DNA from: an uncultured Clostridium sp.
Lineage (GTDB): Bacteria > Bacillota > Clostridia > TANB77 > CAG-508
Assembly (NCBI GenBank): GCA_900556135.1
Contig: USNR01000042.1
Location: 1 to 9,501, forward strand
Reading direction: 5' to 3'
DNA: 9,501 nucleotides
The first letter of the stretch is position 1. Each line of letters starts with the position of its first letter. Position numbers and translations under genes: made by a program. Under the pieces are notes generated by a model, which saw nothing but the letters and a program-made list of their open reading frames with translations, was not told the DNA's origin and searched no databases. Below, piece by piece: positions 1 to 5,594 of this stretch.

Positions 1-4
1 AATT

Positions 5-208
5 ATGCCAAAACTAAAAACAAATAAAGCTGCAAAGAAAAGATATTCTTACACAGCAACAGGAAAAGTAAAAAGAACTAAATCAAACAGAAGACACTTA
101 CTTGCAAATAAAACAGCAAGAGCAAAGTCTAGAGGAAAAATTCAAGATGCTTATGCAGATAAAACATGTGAAGCAGGAATTAAAAGATTATTACCATATG
201 GAAACTAA
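5..208 (+). CDS. rpmI: 50S ribosomal protein L35
   Basis: This 67-residue, very basic protein is ribosomal protein L35, a component of the large ribosomal subunit. It opens with the family signature MPKLKTNKAAKKR and carries the central HLLANKT segment typical of L35 (HLFANKS or similar). Its length matches the usual 64-67 residues. The C-terminal part is more divergent, but it ends in KRLLPYGN, where the family generally has a KR..LPY-like ending. The start lies four bases into the window, so its ribosome binding site and the expected upstream gene infC are outside the view. rplT follows after 17 bases, the standard rpmI-rplT order. In Bacillus this operon is controlled by L20 binding to the infC leader; that leader would lie upstream of this window. 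Confidence 0.96.
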   Translation: MPKLKTNKAAKKRYSYTATGKVKRTKSNRRHLLANKTARAKSRGKIQDAYADKTCEAGIKRLLPYGN

Positions 209-225
209 TAGAGGAGGGATAAATA

Positions 226-579
226 ATGGCAAGAGTTAAAACAGCGATAATTACACGTAAAAAACATAACAAAGTATTAAAAAGAGCAAAAGGATATTAT
301 GGTGCAAAACATTATAGATTTAGAATGGCTAAACAAGCTGTTATGAAATCTGGTGCATATGCATATGTTGGAAGAAAAGATAAAAAATCTAACTTCAGAA
401 AATTATGGATAGCAAGAATAAATGCTGCAGCAAGAATGAATGGAATAACATACAGCAATTTAATCAATGGATTAAAGAAAGCAAATGTTGTTATAAACAG
501 AAAAATGTTAGCAGAAATGGCTGTATCAGATCCAGCTGCTTTTACAAAAGTTGTTGAAATAGCAAAAAAAGCAAAATAA
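226..579 (+). CDS. rplT: 50S ribosomal protein L20
   Basis: This 117-residue basic protein is ribosomal protein L20, an early 23S rRNA-binding protein needed for assembly of the large subunit. The N-terminal MARVK segment followed by a lysine- and arginine-rich stretch, then AKGYYGAKHYRFRMAKQAV, and the WIARINAAAR motif near residues 62-71 are all diagnostic. The length equals the family norm of about 117-119 residues. The start is set by GAGGAGG at 211-217, eight bases before the ATG. It is the last gene of the operon: a strong intrinsic terminator begins about 25 bases after the stop. In several bacteria L20 also represses its own operon, but no operator is visible here. Confidence 0.98.
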   Translation: MARVKTAIITRKKHNKVLKRAKGYYGAKHYRFRMAKQAVMKSGAYAYVGRKDKKSNFRKLWIARINAAARMNGITYSNLINGLKKANVVINRKMLAEMAVSDPAAFTKVVEIAKKAK

Positions 580-603
580 TTAATAAAAATTATAAAATGT
601 TAT

Positions 604-669
604 AAAAAAAGACATATAGTTTTAAGTGATAAAATATATCACTTAAAAACCATATGTCTTTTTCTTTTT
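604..669 (+). terminator. Intrinsic terminator of the rpmI-rplT operon
   Basis: A long imperfect hairpin pairs GACATAT (611-617) with ATATGTC (652-658), GTTTT (619-623) with AAAAC (646-650), and AAGTGAT (624-630) with ATCACTT (638-644). There is one mismatch (618/651) and one bulged A (645). An A-run precedes it and a T-rich tract (659-669) follows it, so it could work in both directions. It separates the ribosomal operon from the sporulation operon, whose promoter starts about ten bases later. Confidence 0.92.
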
Positions 670-678
670 TGGTTCTTG

Positions 679-707
679 GTATAAATTTTCAAAAATGGGA
701 AATGCTA
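679..707 (+). promoter_or_regulatory. Sigma-G-like forespore promoter of the dodecin-spoVA operon
   Basis: GTATA at 679-683 fits the Bacillus sigma-G -35 pattern GHATR. After 17 bases, AATGCTA at 701-707 fits the -10 pattern CATXHTA at six of seven positions. The predicted transcript start is near 714, just before the ribosome binding site GGAGG (726-730). No TTGACA/TATAAT pair is present in this gap. spoVA operons are sigma-G-dependent in Bacillus subtilis, so position and context agree with the match. The assignment rests on consensus comparison only. Confidence 0.6.
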
Positions 708-740
708 ATCTTAGCAAAATTTTGATGGAGGTTTAGTTTT

Positions 741-947
741 ATGGAAAAACATTTAATGATAACAGGAAGTTCAACAATATCATGGAAAGATGCTGTTGTA
801 AAAACGATAGAGGAAGCATCAAGAACAATTGATTATTTGTCAGGAGTAACAATTATAAATCAAAAAGCTAAGATAAGTGGAAGAAAAATAGTTGAATATT
901 ATGTGGATTTAGATTTAACATTTATTTTAGACAGAGATAGAGAATAA
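741..947 (+). CDS. Dodecin-family small protein, first gene of the spoVA operon
   Basis: This 68-residue protein has the length and pattern of dodecins, small beta-alpha-beta-beta proteins that assemble into hollow dodecamers, classically storing flavins. From memory it aligns without gaps to Halobacterium salinarum dodecin over about 35 residues, from TIDYL (29-33) to FIL at its end, including the Y before the last strand and the final DLDLTFIL strand. The two residues that hold the flavin there, Trp36 and Gln55, correspond here to Gly35 and Tyr54, so canonical flavin binding is doubtful. A Mycobacterium dodecin (Rv0379) has been described as calcium-binding, so other ligands are possible. 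GGAGG at 726-730 supports the ATG. The gene sits behind a sigma-G-like promoter and 20 bases before spoVAC, which suggests expression in the forespore. A spore role is inference. Confidence 0.82.
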   Translation: MEKHLMITGSSTISWKDAVVKTIEEASRTIDYLSGVTIINQKAKISGRKIVEYYVDLDLTFILDRDRE

Positions 948-967
948 TTAAGGAATAGGAGGAAAAT

Positions 968-1411
968 ATGGAAAAGATAGAAACTCAACAGCAGTATAAT
1001 GAATTTGTAAAACAAAAATCACCCAACTCGCCAATTTGGAAAGATTGTTTTAATGCATTTTGGGTAGGTGGGCTTATTTGTACAATAGGACAATTTATTA
1101 TGGATTATTGTATGTATAGAGGAATGGACAATACGTCTGCTTCAACAGTAACGTCTATAGTTTTAATTTTAATAGCAGTAATATTATCAGGGTTAAATTG
1201 GTTTAATAGAATAGGAAAATTTGCAGGAGCAGGATCTTTAGTACCGATAACAGGATTTGCAAATTCGATAGTATCTCCAGCGATAGAATACAAGTCGGAA
1301 GGATATGTAATGGGAGTTGGAGGAAAGATGTTTACAGTAGCAGGACCGGTGCTAGTATACGGAATATCTACCTCGGTAATAATTGGAATAATAGAGGTTC
1401 TACTAAAATAA
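968..1411 (+). CDS. spoVAC: Stage V sporulation protein AC
   Basis: This 147-residue membrane protein is SpoVAC, part of the SpoVA complex in the inner membrane of the spore, which imports Ca-dipicolinate during sporulation and releases it during germination. B. subtilis SpoVAC has been shown to act as a mechanosensitive channel. A hydrophilic N-terminus (1-26) precedes membrane segments at about 27-46, 57-77, 84-103 and 122-145. Motifs shared with its paralogue SpoVAE downstream are GGLICTIGQ (34-42), FAGAGSLVPITGF (85-97) and the region EGYVMGVGGKMF. AGGAGG at 957-962, five bases from the ATG, fixes the start. It lies between the dodecin gene and spoVAD, in the standard C-D-E order. The length agrees with the family (about 150). 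Confidence 0.96.
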   Translation: MEKIETQQQYNEFVKQKSPNSPIWKDCFNAFWVGGLICTIGQFIMDYCMYRGMDNTSASTVTSIVLILIAVILSGLNWFNRIGKFAGAGSLVPITGFANSIVSPAIEYKSEGYVMGVGGKMFTVAGPVLVYGISTSVIIGIIEVLLK

Positions 1412-1463
1412 TTATAAAGAATTTCATTAAAGATGAAGTAAGAAGAAAGGATATTGTGATTTT

Positions 1464-2468
1464 ATGAAAAAAATAGGTAAACAAACTATTAGTTTTGATA
1501 CACCACCAACAATACTTGAAACAGCATGTATAGTTGGTCCAAAAGAGGCAAATGGTCCTCTTTCAACATATTTTGATAAATGCTTAGATGACGAGTTTTG
1601 GGGAGAAAAATCGTGGGAGAAAGCAGAAAGTAAAATTATAAGAGAAACTGTAAATTTAGCAATATCAAAGTCAAAAATACCAACAGAAAATATAGACTAC
1701 TGCTTTGCAGGTGATTTATTAAATCAATCAATTTCGTCAGATTTTGGTTTGAGAGATAGCAACATTCCCTTCTTTGGAGTGTTTGGAGCTTGTTCTACTT
1801 TTGTAGAAAGTATGTGTATAGGTTCGGTATTTGTAGAAGGAAATGCTGCAACCAATGTAGTCTGTGCAACTTCTAGCCATTTTTGTAGTGCTGAAAAACA
1901 GTTTAGATTTCCATTAGAATTAGGAACACAAAGAACACCTACAGCACAATGGACTGTTACAGGAGCAGGCGCGGCGGTATTAACTTCAAATGGACAAGGA
2001 CCATATATAACTAATATAACGCCAGGGAAAATAGTTGATATGGGAATAAAGGATGCAAATAATATGGGAGCCGCAATGGCACCAGCAGCATTAGATACAT
2101 TAATTACACACTTTAAAGATACTGGAAGAAATCCTAGCTATTATGATGCAATTCTTACAGGAGATTTAGGCTATATTGGAAAAGATATTTTAACAGATAT
2201 GGCTAAAACGGAAGGCTACAATATTAAAGCAAACTACAATGATTGTGGTGTGTTAATATTTGATAAAGAAAAGCAAGATACACATTCAGGTGGAAGTGGT
2301 TGTGCATGCGTTGCATCAGTATTTTCAGGTTATTTATTTAAACAGTTAAAAGAAAGAAAATATAAAAGAATATTGGTAATAGCAACAGGAGCTCTAATGA
2401 ATTCAACAAGCAGTCAGCAGGGAGAAACAATTCCAGGAATTGCACATGCAATTTCTATAGAAGTGTAA
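1464..2468 (+). CDS. spoVAD: Stage V sporulation protein AD, dipicolinate-binding
   Basis: This 334-residue protein is SpoVAD, the peripheral SpoVA subunit that binds dipicolinic acid. It has a thiolase/KAS III-like fold but no known enzyme activity. Visible landmarks are the FFGVFGACST segment, with Cys110 at the position of the thiolase nucleophile; CATSSHFCSAEKQFRFP (134-150); the glycine-rich TVTGAGAAVLTS (164-175); the GDLGYIG segment (233-239); and the GGSGCACVASVF segment (276-287). The length is close to B. subtilis SpoVAD (338). AAAGGAT at 1446-1452 lies 12 bases before the ATG, a rather long but acceptable spacing, and no better start is available in frame. It works with SpoVAC and SpoVAE, encoded on either side. 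An 83-base gap with a short imperfect hairpin (2475-2503) separates it from spoVAE. Confidence 0.97.
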   Translation: MKKIGKQTISFDTPPTILETACIVGPKEANGPLSTYFDKCLDDEFWGEKSWEKAESKIIRETVNLAISKSKIPTENIDYCFAGDLLNQSISSDFGLRDSNIPFFGVFGACSTFVESMCIGSVFVEGNAATNVVCATSSHFCSAEKQFRFPLELGTQRTPTAQWTVTGAGAAVLTSNGQGPYITNITPGKIVDMGIKDANNMGAAMAPAALDTLITHFKDTGRNPSYYDAILTGDLGYIGKDILTDMAKTEGYNIKANYNDCGVLIFDKEKQDTHSGGSGCACVASVFSGYLFKQLKERKYKRILVIATGALMNSTSSQQGETIPGIAHAISIEV

Positions 2469-2516
2469 GAATAGAGGTTTATAGGCAAATCCGTTAAAAA
2501 CCTAAATACATTATAT

Positions 2517-2551
2517 AAGGAGTTTCGTATAATAATTGTACGAGTAAGGAT
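2517..2551 (+). promoter_or_regulatory. Split ribosome binding site with intervening hairpin before spoVAE
   Basis: A strong Shine-Dalgarno sequence AAGGAG (2517-2522) lies 29 bases before the spoVAE ATG, normally too far. The bases between can fold: 2524-2532 pair with 2536-2544 (nine pairs, two of them G-U, loop TAA at 2533-2535). Folding leaves eight unpaired bases between AAGGAG and ATG, an ideal spacing. The only nearer candidate, AAGGA at 2546-2550, ends one base before the ATG, which is too close. The interpretation is inference from the sequence. Confidence 0.45.
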
Positions 2552-2938
2552 ATGGAATTTTTACAAAGTATAGATTGGATGCAAATACTAAAATGTTTTG
2601 TTACAGGAGGCCTTATTTGCATAATTGGTCAAATTTTATTAGACAAAACTAAATTAACTCCTGCAAGAATATTAGTTATATTTGTTACTACAGGAGCAAT
2701 ACTGGGAGGACTGGGAATTTATAAATATTTAATAGATTTTGCAGGAGCAGGAGCAACTGTACCATTAACTGGATTTGGGGCAAATCTTGCAAAGGGAGCG
2801 TTAGAAGGTGTGCAAAAAGAAGGCTTGTTAGGAGCTTTTACAGGAGGGGTAAAGGCATCGGCAGGAGGAATAGCAGCAGCAATTTTCTTTGGATATATTA
2901 CATCATTAGTAGCTAAGCCTAAGATAAAAAAGCAATAG
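2552..2938 (+). CDS. spoVAE: Stage V sporulation protein AE (SpoVAEb type)
   Basis: This 128-residue membrane protein is SpoVAE, the third subunit of the minimal clostridial SpoVA set that moves Ca-dipicolinate across the spore inner membrane. It is a paralogue of SpoVAC, sharing GGLICIIGQ (19-27), FAGAGATVPLTGFG (63-76) and a glycine-rich segment GAFTGGVKASAGG (94-106). Membrane segments lie near 12-30, 38-56, 63-82 and 98-119, followed by a basic tail KPKIKKQ. The length agrees with the SpoVAEb subgroup rather than the longer soluble SpoVAEa. The ATG at 2552 is preferred because the conserved N-terminal part begins close to it; the alternative at 2579 has no ribosome binding site. The effective site may be AAGGAG at 2517, brought near by a hairpin. 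No terminator is evident directly after the gene. Confidence 0.95.
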   Translation: MEFLQSIDWMQILKCFVTGGLICIIGQILLDKTKLTPARILVIFVTTGAILGGLGIYKYLIDFAGAGATVPLTGFGANLAKGALEGVQKEGLLGAFTGGVKASAGGIAAAIFFGYITSLVAKPKIKKQ

Positions 2939-3007
2939 TTGTCAAGTGAAAAGTTAAATGCAATTCTGTAAAGTAAATGCAACTTGTATGAGAAAAAGCA
3001 ATAGTTG
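2927..3007 (+). repeat. 15-bp direct repeat overlapping the spoVAE stop, with nested shorter repeat
   Basis: The 15-mer AAAAAGCAATAGTTG occurs at 2927-2941, covering the last spoVAE codons and its stop, and again exactly at 2993-3007. Between the copies, TAAATGCAA is also present twice (2955-2963 and 2974-2982). The patch lies just upstream of the promoter of the higher-GC orphan gene. It could be a local slippage duplication or the scar of an insertion at the 3' end of spoVAE. No integrase or inverted termini are visible. Confidence 0.7.
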
Positions 3008-3027
3008 AAAAACAAAATATAATAAAG

Positions 3028-3056
3028 TTGTAATATTTTTCAAAAAATGGTATAAT
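3028..3056 (+). promoter_or_regulatory. Sigma-A-type promoter of the orphan gene at 3103
   Basis: TTGTAA (3028-3033), a 17-base spacer and a perfect TATAAT (3051-3056) form a good vegetative promoter. The predicted start is near 3063, giving a leader of about 40 bases that contains the ribosome binding site AAAGGAG (3087-3093). It makes the orphan gene independent of the spoVA operon. Confidence 0.82.
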
Positions 3057-3102
3057 ATTTAACATAAAGCCTAAAAGGGTAAGTAGAAAGGAGCATACTT
3101 GT

Positions 3103-3411
3103 ATGGAAATCATTATGAGAACGTTTCCGACTCCTCTTGGCAAAAGTTACTATGGGGTAAATAGAGAGGCAGGAAGAATATCCTCGGCCAAAGAACGGCA
3201 GAAGGCTCATGAAGAAGAAATTTTAAAGGAGCTTAAAAATGAGGGGTATACCTTGAATACCGATGGTGCCTGTGAAGATACTCTTAGTGAATGGGCTTCT
3301 AGAAAAGGGTATAGAGTTGAGCCCTATCATGAAAGGGCAGGAATGTATTTCCTGATTAACCTGGAAGAAAAGTATGTTTCTCTGATTGCTGTGGGCATGA
3401 AAATGCTGTGA
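3103..3411 (+). CDS. Hypothetical protein, 102 residues, higher GC than its surroundings
   Basis: I do not recognise this protein. It is small, soluble and charged, with no signal peptide and no membrane segment. The N-terminal part (MRTFPTPLGKSYYGVNREAGR) is followed by a likely helix rich in Lys and Glu (about 28-48, SAKERQKAHEEEILKELKNE) and a C-terminal part with likely strands (YRVEPY, MYFLINLEEKYVSLIAVGM). The gene is well supported: a sigma-A promoter, AAAGGAG nine bases before the ATG, and a terminator seven bases after the stop. A second ATG at 3115 is possible, but its spacing is poorer. Its GC content is about 42-45 percent by hand count of sample lines, well above the AT-rich neighbours, with CTG, CCG, GCC and CGG codons that the neighbours rarely use. 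This suggests recent acquisition or a different expression class. Function unknown. Confidence 0.75.
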   Translation: MEIIMRTFPTPLGKSYYGVNREAGRISSAKERQKAHEEEILKELKNEGYTLNTDGACEDTLSEWASRKGYRVEPYHERAGMYFLINLEEKYVSLIAVGMKML

Positions 3412-3417
3412 GACAAT

Positions 3418-3452
3418 CGCAAAAAGCTTGGTGAAAACCAAGCTTTTTTGCG
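3418..3452 (+). terminator. Intrinsic terminator after the orphan gene
   Basis: CGC-A5-GCTTGGT (3418-3432) pairs with ACCAAGC-T6-GCG (3437-3452) around a GAAA tetraloop (3433-3436), with one bulged T. The T-run lies within the 3' arm and an A-run within the 5' arm, so it may work in both directions. It closes the unit that starts at the 3028 promoter. Confidence 0.85.
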
Positions 3453-3499
3453 TAAAAAATGGTAACATGAAGAAAAATGTAGAAATTTTTTTAAAAAAC

Positions 3500-3529
3500 T
3501 TGTAAAAAAATATACATTTGTGGTATTAT
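3500..3529 (+). promoter_or_regulatory. Extended -10 promoter of pyrG
   Basis: TTGTAA (3500-3505), 18 bases, then TATTAT (3524-3529) preceded by TGG (3521-3523), an extended -10 element. The expected transcript start is near A3536. No GGGC run is present at the start region, unlike the B. subtilis pyrG start, where CTP-dependent G addition takes place. Confidence 0.72.
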
Positions 3530-3543
3530 ATATCCATGATAAA

Positions 3544-3593
3544 AGTAGGCTAAAAAAAAACACCCTTTTAGGTGTTGGATTAGCCTATTTTTT
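3544..3593 (+). terminator. pyrG leader terminator, likely attenuator
   Basis: Beginning about nine bases into the predicted transcript, TAGGCTAA (3546-3553) pairs with TTAGCCTA (3580-3587). An inner hairpin pairs AACACC (3559-3564) with GGTGTT (3571-3576), and six T residues follow (3588-3593). The transcript would end after about 58 nt, 75 bases before the pyrG ATG. pyrG in many Gram-positives is controlled by a leader terminator responding to CTP, and this placement agrees. The 5' arm contains a CCCTTTT stretch (3563-3569), but no antiterminator strand is obvious. A second hairpin (3619-3624 with 3634-3639) precedes the ribosome binding site. Confidence 0.78.
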
Positions 3594-3668
3594 GTTTATA
3601 TAAGAAGTAGAGAAAAGACTGAAATTTGAAAATTTTCAGATTTGTTCTATTAAGGGAGGTAGAAAAAC

Positions 3669-5276
3669 ATGAATGCAAAGTACATTTTTATTACAGGAGG
3701 AGTAGTATCTGGATTAGGAAAAGGAATAACAGCTGCATCTCTTGGAAGATTATTAAAAAACAGAGGTTATAAGGTTGCTAACCAGAAATTTGACCCATAT
3801 ATAAATGTTGATCCAGGAACAATGAGTCCATATGAGCATGGAGAAGTATTTGTAACAGATGATGGTGCAGAAACCGATTTAGATTTAGGTCATTATGAAA
3901 GATTTGTTGATGAAAATTTAACTAAAAATTCTAGTGTCACAACAGGAAAAATATATTCAGAGGTTATAGAAAGAGAAAGAAGGGGTGATTATTTAGGAAA
4001 AACAGTACAAGTAATACCTCATATAACAAACGCAATAAAAGAAAAAGTGTATAAATTAGGAACAAAGGCAGATATTGTTATAACAGAGATAGGTGGAACA
4101 GTTGGAGATATAGAAAGCCTTCCATTTTTAGAGGCTATAAGACAAATTGGAATTGAACAAGAAAAAGAAGATGTTATGTATATACATGTAACGTTGTTAC
4201 CATACATCTATGGGTCAAATGAGCTAAAATCTAAACCAACCCAACATTCAGTAAAAGAACTACAATCAATAGGAATAAAACCAGACATACTAGTTTGTAG
4301 AACAGAAAAGGAAATAACGGAAAGCATTCGTGAAAAGTTATCTTTGTACTGTAATGTAAAAAAAGAAAATGTTATAGCAAATAAAACAGTAGATAATTTA
4401 TATGAACTTCCTTTAATGCTTGAAAAAGAAGGGCTAGGAGTGGCTGTTTGCAAGCATTTAGCATTAGAAAATGTAGAACCTCATAATGAAGAATGGGAAG
4501 AAATGATAGATAAGATTAAGAAGATTGATAAAAAAGATGTTGTAACAATCGCAATTGTTGGGAAATACATAAAATTGGAAGATTCATATTTATCAGTTGT
4601 TGAAAGCCTAAAACATGCAGGATATAGAAACAATGTAAATGTTAAAGTTAAATTTATAGATTCAGAGACAGTTAACAAGAAAGATGCTAAAGAGATATTA
4701 AAAGGCTTAGATGGAATTATTGTCCCTGGAGGATTTGGCGGAAGAGGAATAGAGGGTAAGATAGAAACTGTAAGATTTGCAAGAGAAAATAATATTCCAT
4801 TTTTAGGAATTTGTTTAGGAATGCAAATGGCTGTTATAGAATTTGCAAGAGATGTGTTGAAATTAGACGACGCTAATTCTGTGGAATTTAAAGAAGAATG
4901 CAAAAATCCAATAATACATATAATGGAAAGTCAAAAAAACATAACAAGAAAAGGTGGAACAATGAGACTTGGAAAATATCCTTGTGTATTAAAAGAAAAA
5001 AGTATTGTTCAGAAATTATATAACTCTACAGAAGTAGAACAAAGACATAGACACAGATATGAATTTAACAATAAATATAGAGAAGAAATGGAGAATAAAG
5101 GTTTAGTATTTTCAGGAACATCACCAGATGGAGAACTTGTAGAAATAGTAGAATTACCTACACATCCATACTTTGTGGGAGTACAATTTCATCCAGAATT
5201 TAAGTCGAGACCAGATAGACCAGAGCCTTTGTTTGTAGGTTTGGTAGAAGTTGCGAAAGAAGCAAGAAATAAATAA
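3669..5276 (+). CDS. pyrG: CTP synthase
   Basis: This 535-residue enzyme makes CTP from UTP, ATP and glutamine, the last step of pyrimidine nucleotide synthesis. The N-terminal synthetase domain (about 1-270) opens with the P-loop-like GGVVSGLGKG (10-19) and has the DDGAETDLDLGHYERF stretch (64-79) and TEIGGTVGDIES (139-150), which carry Mg and nucleotide-binding acids. The C-terminal class I glutamine amidotransferase domain (about 293-535) has the oxyanion-strand segment PGGFGGRG (353-360), catalytic Cys382 in GICLGMQ, the RHRHRYEFN segment (459-467), and His508 and Glu510 in QFHPEF. The length matches the family (about 530-550) and all key residues are present. AAGGGAGGT at 3652-3660, eight bases before ATG, fixes the start. 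It stands alone, with its own promoter and leader terminator. No obvious terminator follows before 5441. Confidence 0.99.
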   Translation: MNAKYIFITGGVVSGLGKGITAASLGRLLKNRGYKVANQKFDPYINVDPGTMSPYEHGEVFVTDDGAETDLDLGHYERFVDENLTKNSSVTTGKIYSEVIERERRGDYLGKTVQVIPHITNAIKEKVYKLGTKADIVITEIGGTVGDIESLPFLEAIRQIGIEQEKEDVMYIHVTLLPYIYGSNELKSKPTQHSVKELQSIGIKPDILVCRTEKEITESIREKLSLYCNVKKENVIANKTVDNLYELPLMLEKEGLGVAVCKHLALENVEPHNEEWEEMIDKIKKIDKKDVVTIAIVGKYIKLEDSYLSVVESLKHAGYRNNVNVKVKFIDSETVNKKDAKEILKGLDGIIVPGGFGGRGIEGKIETVRFARENNIPFLGICLGMQMAVIEFARDVLKLDDANSVEFKEECKNPIIHIMESQKNITRKGGTMRLGKYPCVLKEKSIVQKLYNSTEVEQRHRHRYEFNNKYREEMENKGLVFSGTSPDGELVEIVELPTHPYFVGVQFHPEFKSRPDRPEPLFVGLVEVAKEARNK

Positions 5277-5347
5277 AACTTAACAATTATAAAATATGAA
5301 TTGACGAATTTTGTCGAACGATTCTTGTACAAAATAATAAAAATGTA

Positions 5348-5375
5348 TTGAAAAAATACTAAAATATAGTATAAT
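5348..5375 (+). promoter_or_regulatory. Sigma-A-type promoter of a predicted small RNA
   Basis: TTGAAA (5348-5353), 16 bases, then a perfect TATAAT (5370-5375). The predicted start is near G5382. No open frame with a ribosome binding site follows before a strong terminator about 90 bases downstream, so the promoter appears to serve a non-coding transcript. Confidence 0.78.
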
Positions 5376-5381
5376 GGTAAT

Positions 5382-5472
5382 GGATAAGAAACAAGAAATT
5401 ATCCAAACTTGCAATAGAATAGATAGTTAAAAACTATCAAAAAAACAGGTATGCGGTAACATACCTGTTTTT
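5382..5472 (+). ncRNA. Predicted small structured RNA of about 90 nt
   Basis: This stretch runs from a consensus promoter to a strong intrinsic terminator and can fold into three successive hairpins. The first pairs TGGATAA (5381-5387) with TTATCCA (5399-5405). The second pairs GATAGTT (5422-5428) with AACTATC (5432-5438) around AAA. The third is the terminator. CAAG in the first loop (5392-5395) can pair with CTTG just after the stem (5408-5411), making a possible H-type pseudoknot. The next gene has its own promoter at 5500, so this need not be its leader. I do not recognise a known riboswitch or RNA family. It could alternatively be a read-through-dependent pyrG 3' region, since pyrG has no other clear terminator. 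Confidence 0.55.
5441..5472 (+). terminator. Intrinsic terminator, 13-bp perfect stem
   Basis: AAAAACAGGTATG (5441-5453) pairs perfectly with CATACCTGTTTTT (5460-5472) around the loop CGGTAA. The T5 end is followed by CTATTAT. The A-rich 5' side lets it act in both directions. It ends the predicted small RNA and is also the first convincing terminator after pyrG. Confidence 0.92.
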
Positions 5473-5499
5473 CTATTATATAAAAAATGTAAAAAAACC

Positions 5500-5528
5500 T
5501 TGAAAAGATTTTTGTAATATGGTATTCT
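5500..5528 (+). promoter_or_regulatory. Promoter of the membrane protein gene at 5595
   Basis: TTGAAA (5500-5505), 17 bases, then TATTCT (5523-5528) preceded by TGG (5520-5522), an extended -10 element. The predicted start near 5535 leaves a 60-base leader ending in the ribosome binding site AAAGGA (5583-5588). The leader shows only a weak imperfect inverted repeat around that site. Confidence 0.68.
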
Positions 5529-5594
5529 AACTGTATCAAAAGCAAAAAAATAAGGACCTAAATAAAATAAGGATTCTTTTGGAAAGGAATAAGA

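Noticed and set aside
679..708. Sigma-F promoter for the spoVA operon
   Set aside because: The GG..AA part of the sigma-F -10 pattern falls at a wrong distance (13 bases) with several mismatches; the sigma-G pattern fits better.
2475..2503. Terminator between spoVAD and spoVAE
   Set aside because: AGGTTT/AAACCT gives only six pairs around a 17-base loop with no T-run.
2719..3143. Minus-strand open frames across the end of spoVAE and the gap
   Set aside because: They overlap spoVAE and the repeat patch, have Phe/Leu-rich chance-like products, and no promoter or ribosome binding site was seen.
4481..4903. Minus-strand open frame opposite pyrG (140 codons)
   Set aside because: It lies fully inside the well-supported pyrG gene, with a low-complexity product and no start signal.
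5382..5594. Riboswitch controlling the gene at 5595
   Set aside because: The structured unit ends in a terminator, but the downstream gene has its own extended -10 promoter, and no known aptamer signature was recognised.
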